In this document: positions 1 to 7,161 of the stretch, piece after piece
Layout of the letters: each line of letters begins with the position of its first letter
How positions within the stretch are numbered: the stretch's first letter is position 1
Assembly: GCF_028747805.1 (NCBI RefSeq)
Contig: NZ_CP114887.1
Coordinates: 1,171,501 to 1,235,500 of the forward strand
DNA length: 64,000 nucleotides
Origin: Solibacillus daqui
GTDB lineage: Bacteria > Bacillota > Bacilli > Bacillales_A > Planococcaceae
Direction of reading: 5' to 3'
The notes under the pieces: generated by a model
The model's input: the letters and a program-made list of their open reading frames with translations, nothing else
What the model was told of the DNA's origin: nothing
Databases searched by the model: none
Position numbers and translations under genes: made by a program

Positions 1-16
1 AAGGGGAAGAAGCACA

Positions 17-427
17 GTGAATACAACACGCGCGTGGGAAATATTAAAAGACAATGGCTATAAAAAAACAGATAAACGAGAGTTAATTTTGGGTATGTTT
101 GCGGCTACGGATAAATATTTGACTGCCCGTGATTTACTGCAAGTGCTGAAAAAAGACTTCCCAGGCATGAGCTTTGATACGATTTATCGTAACTTAGCAA
201 CGTTTGTTGAATTAGATATTTTAGAAGAAACCGAGCTAAATGGTGAACGTAATTTCCGCATGCATTGTGAATCGGATCATCACCATCATCATTTTATTTG
301 TCGCGATTGTGGGAATGTGAAGGAATTATCACTGTGTCCGATGGAGATGCTTGGAGAAAAGCTGCCAGGTTATGCAATAGAAGCTCATAAATTCGAAATA
401 TATGGAAAATGCCCGAGCTGCTTATAA
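17..427 (+). CDS. zur: Fur-family regulator, probably Zur (zinc uptake repressor)
   Basis: A 136-residue Fur-family repressor. The N-terminal winged helix carries the DFPGMSFDTIYRNL recognition region (about residues 47-60). The C-terminal half holds a histidine run (88-92) and two CxxC pairs, C95/C98 and C132/C135, which form the structural zinc site. The start is GTG with an AAGGGGAAG ribosome site just ahead, so only the leader is cut by the window edge. The protein is clearly different from the second Fur paralogue at 25.3 kb, which matches B. subtilis Fur. Zur is the best subtype because of the short N-terminus and the sequence around the histidine run, but PerR or another subtype is not excluded. 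In relatives zur follows zinc ABC transporter genes, which would lie outside the window. Confidence 0.82.
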   Translation: MNTTRAWEILKDNGYKKTDKRELILGMFAATDKYLTARDLLQVLKKDFPGMSFDTIYRNLATFVELDILEETELNGERNFRMHCESDHHHHHFICRDCGNVKELSLCPMEMLGEKLPGYAIEAHKFEIYGKCPSCL

Positions 428-537
428 AGGTATAAATTTTATGTTTTAATCCATGAAATCGATGTGAATTTAAAAACTATTTGCATAATTTCATCAGTAT
501 GATAAAGTAAACTTTACAAATTGAATAGTTTGCAAGA

Positions 538-690
538 AAGAGATGCCTAGTGCATAAATGGGAATTCGGTGTAAATCCGAAGCTATATCCGTAACTGTAA
601 GCGTAGATGAAAGTAAGCAAAATACCACTGCTAAAAGCGGGAAGGTGCTTATGTTTAAAGTGAAGCGCGAAGCCAGGAGACCAATCTTTT
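538..690 (+). ncRNA. Cobalamin (B12) riboswitch aptamer
   Basis: The conserved cobalamin aptamer core is present: GGGAATTCGGTG at about 560-571, then TAAATCCGAAGC, the CCGTAACTGTAAGCG segment (589-603), and the B12 box AGCCAGGAGACC at 671-682. Spacing and order fit the class. It lies upstream of a corrinoid salvage operon and ahead of an intrinsic terminator at 783-811, which fits repression by bound adenosylcobalamin through transcription termination. The edges of the aptamer are approximate. Confidence 0.95.
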
Positions 691-782
691 TCTGATCGTA
701 ACACACCTCTTCGGAAATAAAGAGAATGTACGGCAGCCATACATCAAATGAGCGTTTTTAAATATACCTTTTTGATTTTATG

Positions 783-811
783 AAGCCATCCATTTTCTGG
801 GTGGCTTTTTT
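783..811 (+). terminator. Terminator of the B12 riboswitch expression platform
   Basis: A 9-bp stem, AAGCCATCC with GGGTGGCTT (two wobble or A-T rich positions), a 7-nt loop and a run of six T form an intrinsic terminator about 100 nt after the B12 box. An open frame that starts at 780 reads through this hairpin; its first codons are therefore not a believable gene start. Confidence 0.88.
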
Positions 812-863
812 CATGCCATTTAAAATTTCAAAGAGCAATGAATTTGAAGTGAGGTTGAGAAAG

Positions 864-1418
864 TTGAAGAAGGATATTCGTTATTCGTGCTATCCATTCA
901 TGCGTGAAAAATCGAGTTGTGTTGATTATGAAATTCGTACAGATTCACTAACGACACGTATTGGTGCAGTTATTCCGACATTAGTGGATGATGAACGCGG
1001 TCGGATTGTATTAGAAGATTTACGTCTCATACAACCGCTTGCTTATCACGTAAATGGTTCAGTGCGCGGAAAATTAGCGATTACAGAAGATGACTTAAAG
1101 TGGTTAAGCGATCGTTATGATTTTTATGTGAGTGAAGTAAAAGAAGCCATTCAGCAGTTTTTATTACCTCAAGGGGTGGAAAGCGCGGCTCGTCTTCATA
1201 TTTGCCGTAGTGAAGCGAAAAAATCATATCGCGCATTACATAAAGTAAGTGAGGAAAGAGATGTTCCTGAAATTTTATTCGACTTTTTAGGCTTACTTGC
1301 CAATGTATTGTTTGTGATGGCTGTGTACATGAACAAGCAACACGAATGTGATGAAATTGTCTTTACCTCAAAATCATATCCAATGAAAAAGAAAAAGGAG
1401 CAAAACAATGAACTTTAA
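864..1418 (+). CDS. Divergent PduO-type cob(I)alamin adenosyltransferase-like protein
   Basis: First gene after the B12 riboswitch; 184 residues if translation starts at TTG 864, which follows a GAGG Shine-Dalgarno at 9-nt spacing. This length equals the usual PduO adenosyltransferase domain. The C-terminal part (AARLHICRSEAKKSYRALHK, then FLGLLANVLFVMAVYMN) matches the family pattern of an LHxxR helix followed by a YLNRLSDLLFVxAR helix. The N-terminal EIRTDSLTTRIG resembles the ATP-binding TDxLSxxIG segment. The classical basic ATP motif near the N-terminus and several catalytic residues are not obvious, so it may be a degenerate or specialised corrinoid adenosyltransferase. It overlaps the next gene by 11 nt. 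An upstream start is unlikely because it would lie in or before the riboswitch terminator. Confidence 0.62.
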   Translation: MKKDIRYSCYPFMREKSSCVDYEIRTDSLTTRIGAVIPTLVDDERGRIVLEDLRLIQPLAYHVNGSVRGKLAITEDDLKWLSDRYDFYVSEVKEAIQQFLLPQGVESAARLHICRSEAKKSYRALHKVSEERDVPEILFDFLGLLANVLFVMAVYMNKQHECDEIVFTSKSYPMKKKKEQNNEL

Positions 1419-2346
1419 AATGAAATGGGTTGCACCTGTTGCAGCAGCACTACTTTTAGCAGCATGTGGAGCAGACGAAGAAAAAGCATCAAAAGATCCA
1501 GTTAAGCAAACTGAGGCAGATGGTCCCTACACAGTTGTAGATGACCGCGGTATTGAAGTAACTTTCGAGGAAGTACCAGAAACAATCGTATCATTACAGC
1601 CAAGTAATACAGAAATTTTATTTGAATTAGGTGTCGGTGCTCAAATTGTTGGTGCAACAGACTATGATACATATCCAGAAGCGGCACAAAAAATCGAACG
1701 TGTTTCTACGTCAACAGTCATTAACGCAGAACGTATCGTTGAGTTAAATCCAGACGTAGTCGTAGCTTACACAGCCGGTGATGAGGCACAAATTGCACAG
1801 TTAGAAGACACGGGCTTAAAGGTGTTTGTCATCGCTTCAGCTACATCATTTGACGATGTCTACACAGATATCATTCAGCTTTCTGAAGTAATGGGCGTTG
1901 AGGAAAAGGGAAATGAAGTCGTAGCAGACATTAAAGGACAAATTGCAGCAGTTCAAGAGAAAACAAATACTGTAGATGCAAAGAAAAAAGTGTACTATGA
2001 AGTATCACCAGCTCCAGACATTTGGACAACTGGTAGCGATACATTCCAACAAGAAATTATGAATACAGCCGGTGTTGAAAATATTTTCGCAGACCAAAAT
2101 AGCTGGTTAAGCGTAACAGAAGAAGATGTAATTACACGTAATCCAGAAGTAATTATTACTCCAGCAACTTATATGGAAAATGCAGTGGATGAAATTTTAG
2201 GTCGTGCAGGCTGGGATCAAATTCAGGCAGTTTCAGATAAGGCTGTTGTGTTAGTAGATGGAGATGTTATGTCTCGCCCGGGGCCACGTATAGGTGAAGC
2301 GGTAGAAATTATGGCAGAAGCCGTATACCCAGAATTATTTAAATAG
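1408..2346 (+). CDS. btuF: Corrinoid ABC transporter substrate-binding lipoprotein (BtuF-like)
   Basis: 312 residues. An N-terminal signal ends in the lipobox LLAAC, so Cys20 is the lipidated residue. The rest is a class III helical-backbone binding protein: VDDRGIEVTFEEVPETIVSLQPSNTEILFELG begins the first lobe, and the second lobe contains SPAPDIWTTGSDTF. It should capture corrinoids (or another metal chelate) outside the membrane. The riboswitch and cob genes around it point to a corrinoid. No permease or ATPase gene (BtuC, BtuD) is adjacent, so it must work with a transporter encoded elsewhere. Its start overlaps the end of the adenosyltransferase-like gene, indicating translational coupling. 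Confidence 0.85.
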   Translation: MNFKMKWVAPVAAALLLAACGADEEKASKDPVKQTEADGPYTVVDDRGIEVTFEEVPETIVSLQPSNTEILFELGVGAQIVGATDYDTYPEAAQKIERVSTSTVINAERIVELNPDVVVAYTAGDEAQIAQLEDTGLKVFVIASATSFDDVYTDIIQLSEVMGVEEKGNEVVADIKGQIAAVQEKTNTVDAKKKVYYEVSPAPDIWTTGSDTFQQEIMNTAGVENIFADQNSWLSVTEEDVITRNPEVIITPATYMENAVDEILGRAGWDQIQAVSDKAVVLVDGDVMSRPGPRIGEAVEIMAEAVYPELFK

Positions 2347-2359
2347 GCTTATAATAATA

Positions 2360-2389
2360 GAACATGCCTGATTGTAGGTGTGTTCTTTT
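2360..2389 (+). terminator. Hairpin after btuF, probable partial terminator
   Basis: A 10-bp stem, GAACATGCCT paired with AGGTGTGTTC (two G-T pairs), is followed by TTTTA. It lies between btuF and cobU within one apparent operon and may lower expression of the downstream salvage genes. Confidence 0.7.
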
Positions 2390-2413
2390 AATTATTTGCA
2401 AAGGTGGACTACA

Positions 2414-2956
2414 ATGATCTTTATAACTGGCGGAGTACGTAGTGGTAAAAGTGCCTATGCCGAGCAACGTGCCCTAGCTTTGGGGGACGAAAAACATTAT
2501 TACTATTTTGCAACGGGTGCCGCGTTTGACGAAGAAATGAAAAAGCGAATTATACGACATCAGCAAGATCGCATACAGCAAGAAATCAAATGGACAACAG
2601 TGGAAATGCAAGTGGAAATACCTCAACAAATCAATCAATTATCATCTAATGATGTTGTATTATTTGAATGTGTTACGACATGGCTTTCAAATGTGCTCTA
2701 TTTAAGTGAACAGCAAAAAAATCGTAGCGAATATATCAATAACTGCATCGAATCCCTACAAAAGCAATTGCAAAATTGGCAAGTACAAGGTGCTACAATA
2801 ATAGTTGTATCGAATGAAGTATTAGACGAGCTGCCTTCAAAATATGAGGAAGTGAATTTATATCGCAAGTTGTTAGGAAACTTGCATCAATGGCTTGTGC
2901 AGCATAGCCATGAAGCTTATGAAGTACAGTTTCAACTTGTACAACGATGGAAATAG
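2414..2956 (+). CDS. cobU: Adenosylcobinamide kinase/guanylyltransferase (CobU)
   Basis: 180 residues from ATG 2414, which has AAGGTGG 7 nt upstream; a longer frame would begin inside the preceding hairpin. CobU phosphorylates adenosylcobinamide and transfers GMP to it, the activation step before lower-ligand attachment. The P-loop GGVRSGKS is at residues 6-13. The RIIRHQQDR motif contains H49, the position of the guanylylated histidine in the family, followed by WTTVE (60-64). The later family motif normally reading GxGIVP is replaced by NEVLDELP, so the C-terminal half is atypical. A second, complementary CobU homologue lies at 4263. Confidence 0.88.
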   Translation: MIFITGGVRSGKSAYAEQRALALGDEKHYYYFATGAAFDEEMKKRIIRHQQDRIQQEIKWTTVEMQVEIPQQINQLSSNDVVLFECVTTWLSNVLYLSEQQKNRSEYINNCIESLQKQLQNWQVQGATIIVVSNEVLDELPSKYEEVNLYRKLLGNLHQWLVQHSHEAYEVQFQLVQRWK

Positions 2957-2968
2957 GGGGTGAGCAGG

Positions 2969-3742
2969 TTGAAAAATGCAAGTCAAGGTTTCTTATTAGC
3001 GTGGCAGTTTTTTTCTTTCATACCGATAAAAAAGCAATTAGATATGAATAAAAGCTCGATTACGTGGATGTATGCGAGTTTACCGCTCGTTGGTTTAGTA
3101 ATTGGTGCAATGATAAGCTGTGGTGCGTATTTACTTGTTAGCTATAGCGATATATCCAATTTATTATTGTCGATTTTACTTGTAATTGGCATGGTTATTT
3201 TTACTGGTGGGTTACATTTAGATGGCTTTATCGATATGTGTGATGCCTTTTTTTCATATGGTGATAAAGATAAGCGATTGCAAGTGCTAGATGATCCTCG
3301 CACAGGCGCTTTTGGTGTGTTAGGGATTGTATCATTACTTTTGTTGAAGCTTGGTTTTGTTTATGAAACACTAGCACAAGGGCAGCTAGCAATGCTTGTG
3401 TATATTGTCATTATTCCATATATTGCGCGCATCGGGATGCTTGTGTATTTTGTAACAATGAATACGTCGAAACAAACAGGTTTAGCCGCCTATTTTAAAG
3501 AGCAGGTAGTAAGAAAGCAGCTCATTATTTATAGTGCAGTGCTGTTTACACTACTGAGTGCGGCGCTGATATATACTGGGATTTATAGCTTCTTTATTTT
3601 AGTAGCCATAATGCTAGCTGTAGTTGTAATTTACCGTAAATGGTCGTATCGGAATTTTGGGGGTATGAGTGGTGATTTACTCGGTGCATTAGGTGAAAGC
3701 TTGGAGGTTGTTTTATGGCTAACAGTGTTACTGTGCATTTAA
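2969..3742 (+). CDS. cobS: Adenosylcobinamide-GDP ribazoletransferase (CobS)
   Basis: About 257 residues, polytopic membrane enzyme that joins adenosylcobinamide-GDP to alpha-ribazole or its phosphate to finish the nucleotide loop. The family signature GGLHLDGFIDMCDAFF followed by DDPRTGAFG is present near residues 80-115, with several hydrophobic segments after it. TTG 2969 is the better start: AGGGGGTGA sits 5 nt upstream, whereas an in-frame GTG at 2960 overlaps that ribosome site. The 3' end overlaps cobC by 28 nt. Confidence 0.92.
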   Translation: MKNASQGFLLAWQFFSFIPIKKQLDMNKSSITWMYASLPLVGLVIGAMISCGAYLLVSYSDISNLLLSILLVIGMVIFTGGLHLDGFIDMCDAFFSYGDKDKRLQVLDDPRTGAFGVLGIVSLLLLKLGFVYETLAQGQLAMLVYIVIIPYIARIGMLVYFVTMNTSKQTGLAAYFKEQVVRKQLIIYSAVLFTLLSAALIYTGIYSFFILVAIMLAVVVIYRKWSYRNFGGMSGDLLGALGESLEVVLWLTVLLCI

Positions 3743-4311
3743 TTCGGCATGAAAAAACGGATGCTAATATAAAGCGCAAATATATCGGCTGGACGGATGA
3801 GCCAATTGTTGAAAATGTAAATATGAGACCGATTTTGCAGCCAGACATTGTCTATGGTAGTGATTTAATGCGCTGTGAACAAACTGCCAATCGCTATTTC
3901 CCGCAGGCAAAATTTAAAGCATACCAAAGTTTACGTGAGCTTCATTTTGGCGACTTTGAAATGAAGACGTATGAAGAATTACAACATAATAAAATGTATC
4001 GTGCATGGATTGATGATCCGTACAATGTAACACCGCCAAATGGTGAAAGCTTTGAACAATTTAAGCAGAGAGTAGTTCAGACGTTTATGCAAATCGTTGA
4101 AGCGCAACAAGACTACACTTTCATTGTGCATGGTGGCGTTATTCGAATACTTCTTTCGCAATTTGGACTTAAAGAAAAAACATTTCAACAAGTGATGGCC
4201 AATCATCGGACCATTTATACGTTACAATGGGCAACACTTGAGGATTTTATAGGAGGTACGAAATGCACGTCATACTCGGAGGCGCACATAACGGGAAACG
4301 TGCGTATGTAG
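3715..4311 (+). CDS. cobC: Histidine phosphatase, probable alpha-ribazole phosphatase (CobC)
   Basis: 198 residues, histidine phosphatase superfamily. The phosphoacceptor motif LIRHEKTD places the catalytic histidine at residue 12, with a second HGG motif near residue 140 and a RELHFGDFE segment typical of CobC/PhoE enzymes. In corrinoid salvage CobC removes phosphate from alpha-ribazole-phosphate or adenosylcobalamin-phosphate. The assignment to CobC rather than another phosphatase comes from its position between cobS and a cobU homologue. It overlaps both neighbours. Confidence 0.82.
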   Translation: MANSVTVHLIRHEKTDANIKRKYIGWTDEPIVENVNMRPILQPDIVYGSDLMRCEQTANRYFPQAKFKAYQSLRELHFGDFEMKTYEELQHNKMYRAWIDDPYNVTPPNGESFEQFKQRVVQTFMQIVEAQQDYTFIVHGGVIRILLSQFGLKEKTFQQVMANHRTIYTLQWATLEDFIGGTKCTSYSEAHITGNVRM

Positions 4312-4691
4312 AAAGAGAAATCTTAAAATTCAAACAAAGAGATACAGTGTTTTTTGAAGGGATAATACCCGATTCATCGTATGAAAATGCAGGAAAAGTA
4401 CTTGTTATTAGTGAATTTGAAAAAATCATTGCACCTTTTTTAAATCAACCCGAACAAATTATTGCGCAGGAAATATTTGAGCAAATTGAACATCTGGCAC
4501 AAAATAATTTATTGTACTGTATATGTACTGATACGAGCCGTGGTATTGTACCAATAGAGAAAGAGGCACGTCAATTACGAGATACATGTGGACGTTTGTA
4601 TCAATTACTATGTGCGCACGCCGACGCAGTAACGCGCGTATGGTATGGAATTCCTCAGCAACTAAAAGGAGATAGTTATGGAGAAAAATAA
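4263..4691 (+). CDS. Short CobU-family protein lacking the guanylylation motif
   Basis: 142 residues, a second CobU homologue in the operon. It has a P-loop variant, GGAHNGKR (6-13), and ends with SRGIVPIEKEARQLRDTCGRLYQ, which matches the CobU C-terminal GxGIVPxxxxxRxxRDxxGRxNQ region. It lacks the HRxxR...WxTxE segment that carries the guanylylated histidine, and it is about 40 residues shorter than CobU. The upstream CobU has the reverse pattern. It may be a kinase-only or partner subunit, or a decaying duplicate; intact overlaps with cobC and the next gene favour a working gene. Confidence 0.7.
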   Translation: MHVILGGAHNGKRAYVEREILKFKQRDTVFFEGIIPDSSYENAGKVLVISEFEKIIAPFLNQPEQIIAQEIFEQIEHLAQNNLLYCICTDTSRGIVPIEKEARQLRDTCGRLYQLLCAHADAVTRVWYGIPQQLKGDSYGEK

Positions 4692-5172
4692 ATTACGACT
4701 AATTATTTTAACGGCTTTAATTGCCGCAATTTGTGTGATTGGCAGCATGATTAAAGTGCCAGTAGGAATGATTACAACTGCGGCACTTGATTCGGCCCCG
4801 GCTTTTATTAGCGCGGTTTTTTTACCACCTGTTTTTGCAGGAGCAGCAGGTGCGTTTGGACATATTGCAACAGGGTTAACTTCAGGATTTCCACTTGGCG
4901 TATTTCATGTTTTAATTGCGATTGAGATGTTTGTTATTGTAGCTGTTTTTGCCTGGTTACATCGAAAAGAGTATCACTTTTTGAAATGGGTTTTTGCGAT
5001 TGTAGCGAATGGCATTATTTCACCGTTACCGTTTTATTTCTTAATTTCGCCAGCGTTTTATATCGGTGCATTGCCTTCATTATTCATTGCGACTGTAATC
5101 AATGTTGCGATTGCGGCGGTTGTCATGCCAGTTCTTAAAACCGTAATTCATCGTGTTGGGGTGAATGCATGA
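4678..5172 (+). CDS. cblT: ECF transporter S component, CblT-like (alpha-ribazole uptake)
   Basis: 164 residues with about five membrane segments and the small glycine/alanine-rich build of energy-coupling-factor substrate-binding (S) components. The IAAICVIGSMIKVPVG start resembles other S components. B12-riboswitch-linked S components next to a PurM-like kinase are known as CblT, an alpha-ribazole transporter described with CblS in Gram-positive bacteria. It needs an EcfA/EcfT module encoded elsewhere. It overlaps the preceding gene by 14 nt and the following by 4 nt. Substrate is inferred from context. Confidence 0.75.
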   Translation: MEKNKLRLIILTALIAAICVIGSMIKVPVGMITTAALDSAPAFISAVFLPPVFAGAAGAFGHIATGLTSGFPLGVFHVLIAIEMFVIVAVFAWLHRKEYHFLKWVFAIVANGIISPLPFYFLISPAFYIGALPSLFIATVINVAIAAVVMPVLKTVIHRVGVNA

Positions 5173-5852
5173 GAAATGCAATTGAAGTGAATGATTTCAT
5201 CGTGACGATTGATAATTCGGGCTGTATTGGTAGTAAAGATTTGGACGCAGTGCACGTACCAGACGAAATTACTGCCTATTTCACTGCGCGTACAGCAATA
5301 TTAGAACAGCTTTGTGCAGGCGCTAAGCCAATTCAATTATTAATGGCCAATTTTTCGGGTGATGAGGTTTGGGCAAGTTACGAACAGGGCTTTCAACGTG
5401 CCTTTGACGAAATGAAGCTTGCCATGCCACCGCTTACTGGTTCGAGTGAGTCCAATTTTCAAGCGCTACAATCGGCCGTGTCTTTAACGATTATTGGTCA
5501 GAAAAAATTTCAACGCACGATACAAGACTGTGCATTTTTTGTTGTAGGCGAGCCACTTGTTGGAAATGATGTGTTAGCTAATCCAAATAAAGTAGCAAAA
5601 TTACATGAGCTTTATGAGGGCTTAGTAGATGAAACCATTGCAGCAATTTGGCCAACTGGGTCGAAGGGTATTGCAACGGAAATCGAACGCTTTATCGGCA
5701 ATGGCTATACAAGTAATGTGGAGTTACATACTTCTGCTGGGCCATCCTGTGCAGTACTAGTCGCGGTACAATACCAAAATATACAGTCATTTAAAGAGAA
5801 AATCTCTGCGCCAATATATGAAATTACTGCTCTAAAAAAATATTTTGAATAA
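5169..5852 (+). CDS. cblS: PurM/AIR-synthase-like protein, probable alpha-ribazole kinase (CblS)
   Basis: 227 residues. The opening VNDFIVTIDNSGCIGSKDLDAVHVP resembles the ATP-binding entry of AIR-synthase-related proteins, and TSAGPSCAVLVAV near residue 190 resembles their C-terminal glycine-rich part. It is the last gene of the riboswitch-controlled operon, directly coupled (ATGA) to the CblT-like gene. CblS enzymes phosphorylate alpha-ribazole to supply CobS, so a CblT-CblS pair would bring in and activate the lower ligand, bypassing CobT. The kinase function is inferred from operon position and fold resemblance. Confidence 0.68.
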   Translation: MRNAIEVNDFIVTIDNSGCIGSKDLDAVHVPDEITAYFTARTAILEQLCAGAKPIQLLMANFSGDEVWASYEQGFQRAFDEMKLAMPPLTGSSESNFQALQSAVSLTIIGQKKFQRTIQDCAFFVVGEPLVGNDVLANPNKVAKLHELYEGLVDETIAAIWPTGSKGIATEIERFIGNGYTSNVELHTSAGPSCAVLVAVQYQNIQSFKEKISAPIYEITALKKYFE

Positions 5853-5868
5853 ATATTACAAAATTATA

Positions 5869-5883
5869 AATTTTCTAAAAATA
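5869..5883 (+). promoter_or_regulatory. CodY-like box upstream of ilvE
   Basis: AATTTTCTAAAAATA matches the CodY consensus AATTTTCWGAAAATT at 13 of 15 positions. It sits just upstream of the ilvE -10 element, where CodY binding would block RNA polymerase. CodY control of branched-chain amino acid genes is well known in Firmicutes; binding here is inferred. Confidence 0.6.
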
Positions 5884-5886
5884 AAG

Positions 5887-5895
5887 TGGTATGAT
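5887..5895 (+). promoter_or_regulatory. Extended -10 promoter element for ilvE
   Basis: TGGTATGAT is a TGn-extended -10 with one mismatch to TATAAT. No good -35 is visible at normal distance, as often found with extended -10 promoters. The ilvE ribosome site TAAGGAG is at about 5920-5926. Confidence 0.6.
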
Positions 5896-5934
5896 AGAGT
5901 GTATCAATCTATTTTTAGTTAAGGAGCATGAACA

Positions 5935-7005
5935 ATGACAACGTATCAAATTTCAACGAAGTTAATAACAAATAAAAAAGAGAAAACGCCTGCTGATCAG
6001 CTTGGCTTTGGTCAAGTATTTACAGATCATATGTTTGTGATGGACTATGTGGAAGGGCAAGGCTGGGTAAACCCAACAATTACCGCATATGCTCCAATCG
6101 AATTAAGCCCGGCTGCAATGGTATTCCATTATGGTCAAGCGGTATTTGAAGGCTTAAAGGCATATTTGACAGAAGATGGGGAAGTACAATTATTCCGTCC
6201 AGACCGCAATTTCAAACGCTTAAATGATTCAAATGCGCGCCTATGTATCCCAGCAATTGACGAGGAACTAGCATTACATGCGTTAAAAGAATTAATTCGT
6301 GTGGATCGTGAATGGGTTCCTTCTTCACCAGGTACATCACTATATATTCGTCCATTTATTATTGCGACTGAGCCATATTTAGGCGTAAATCCTGCAAAGA
6401 ACTATAAATTTATGATTATTATGTCGCCGGTAGGCTCTTATTATAAAGAAGGCATTAATCCGGTGAAAATTTTAGTAGAGCAGCATTATGTACGCGCTGT
6501 AGTAGGTGGTACAGGTGAAGCAAAAACAGCAGGTAACTATGCGTCAAGTTTAAAAGGTTCTGAATTAGCGGCACAACAAGGCTACTCACAGACACTTTGG
6601 CTAGATGGTAAGGAAAATAAATATGTTGAAGAAGTAGGAAGCATGAATATCTTCTTCAAAATTGATGGTAAAGTGATTACACCAGCATTAAACGGCAGTA
6701 TTCTACCAGGGATTACACGCGACTCGATGATTCAAGTGTTAAAATCGAAAAACATCCCAGTAGAAGAGCGTGCGATTGCGTTTGAGGAAGTATTAACTGC
6801 AGCGAAAAACGGTACGCTTGAGGAAGTATTTGGCACAGGTACAGCAGCTGTTATTTCTCCTGTAGGTGAGCTGAAATGGTTAGATGAAATTATTGCTATC
6901 AATGATGGACAAATCGGGGAAGTAACGCAAATGCTATATGATACATTATTAGGTATTCAATATGGTACATTAGAAGATCCATTTGGTTGGACGATTAAGC
7001 TATAA
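5935..7005 (+). CDS. ilvE: Branched-chain amino acid aminotransferase
   Basis: 356 residues, fold type IV PLP enzyme, the long form found in Bacillales (YwaA/YbgE type). It interconverts leucine, isoleucine and valine with their 2-oxo acids in the cytoplasm. FHYGQAVFEGLKAY (65-78), RPDRNFKRLNDSNARL and GEAKTAGNYASS are typical, with K197 the probable Schiff-base lysine. TAAGGAG lies 8 nt before the ATG. Single gene with its own promoter, a CodY-like box and a strong terminator, which fits control by amino acid supply. Confidence 0.95.
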   Translation: MTTYQISTKLITNKKEKTPADQLGFGQVFTDHMFVMDYVEGQGWVNPTITAYAPIELSPAAMVFHYGQAVFEGLKAYLTEDGEVQLFRPDRNFKRLNDSNARLCIPAIDEELALHALKELIRVDREWVPSSPGTSLYIRPFIIATEPYLGVNPAKNYKFMIIMSPVGSYYKEGINPVKILVEQHYVRAVVGGTGEAKTAGNYASSLKGSELAAQQGYSQTLWLDGKENKYVEEVGSMNIFFKIDGKVITPALNGSILPGITRDSMIQVLKSKNIPVEERAIAFEEVLTAAKNGTLEEVFGTGTAAVISPVGELKWLDEIIAINDGQIGEVTQMLYDTLLGIQYGTLEDPFGWTIKL

Positions 7006-7013
7006 CATAAAAG

Positions 7014-7055
7014 TAACGCCACGAGCGCTAGTATTAGCTCGTGGCGTTATTCTTT
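7014..7055 (+). terminator. Terminator after ilvE
   Basis: A perfect 13-bp stem, TAACGCCACGAGC with its complement at 7037-7049, has a 10-nt loop and a T-rich tail. Confidence 0.92.
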
Positions 7056-7161
7056 ATTTTTCCCTGCACTTCAATCAATTCATAAGGTGTGAATTTTCTA
7101 ATAAAGTAACAAGCCCTTTGCTAATGAAATTTCACTTTTAGCACAGTCCTGTTGTTTCTTA

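Noticed and set aside
780-863. N-terminal extension of the PduO-like gene from ATG 780
   Set aside because: These codons form the riboswitch terminator hairpin and its T run, and no ribosome site precedes them.
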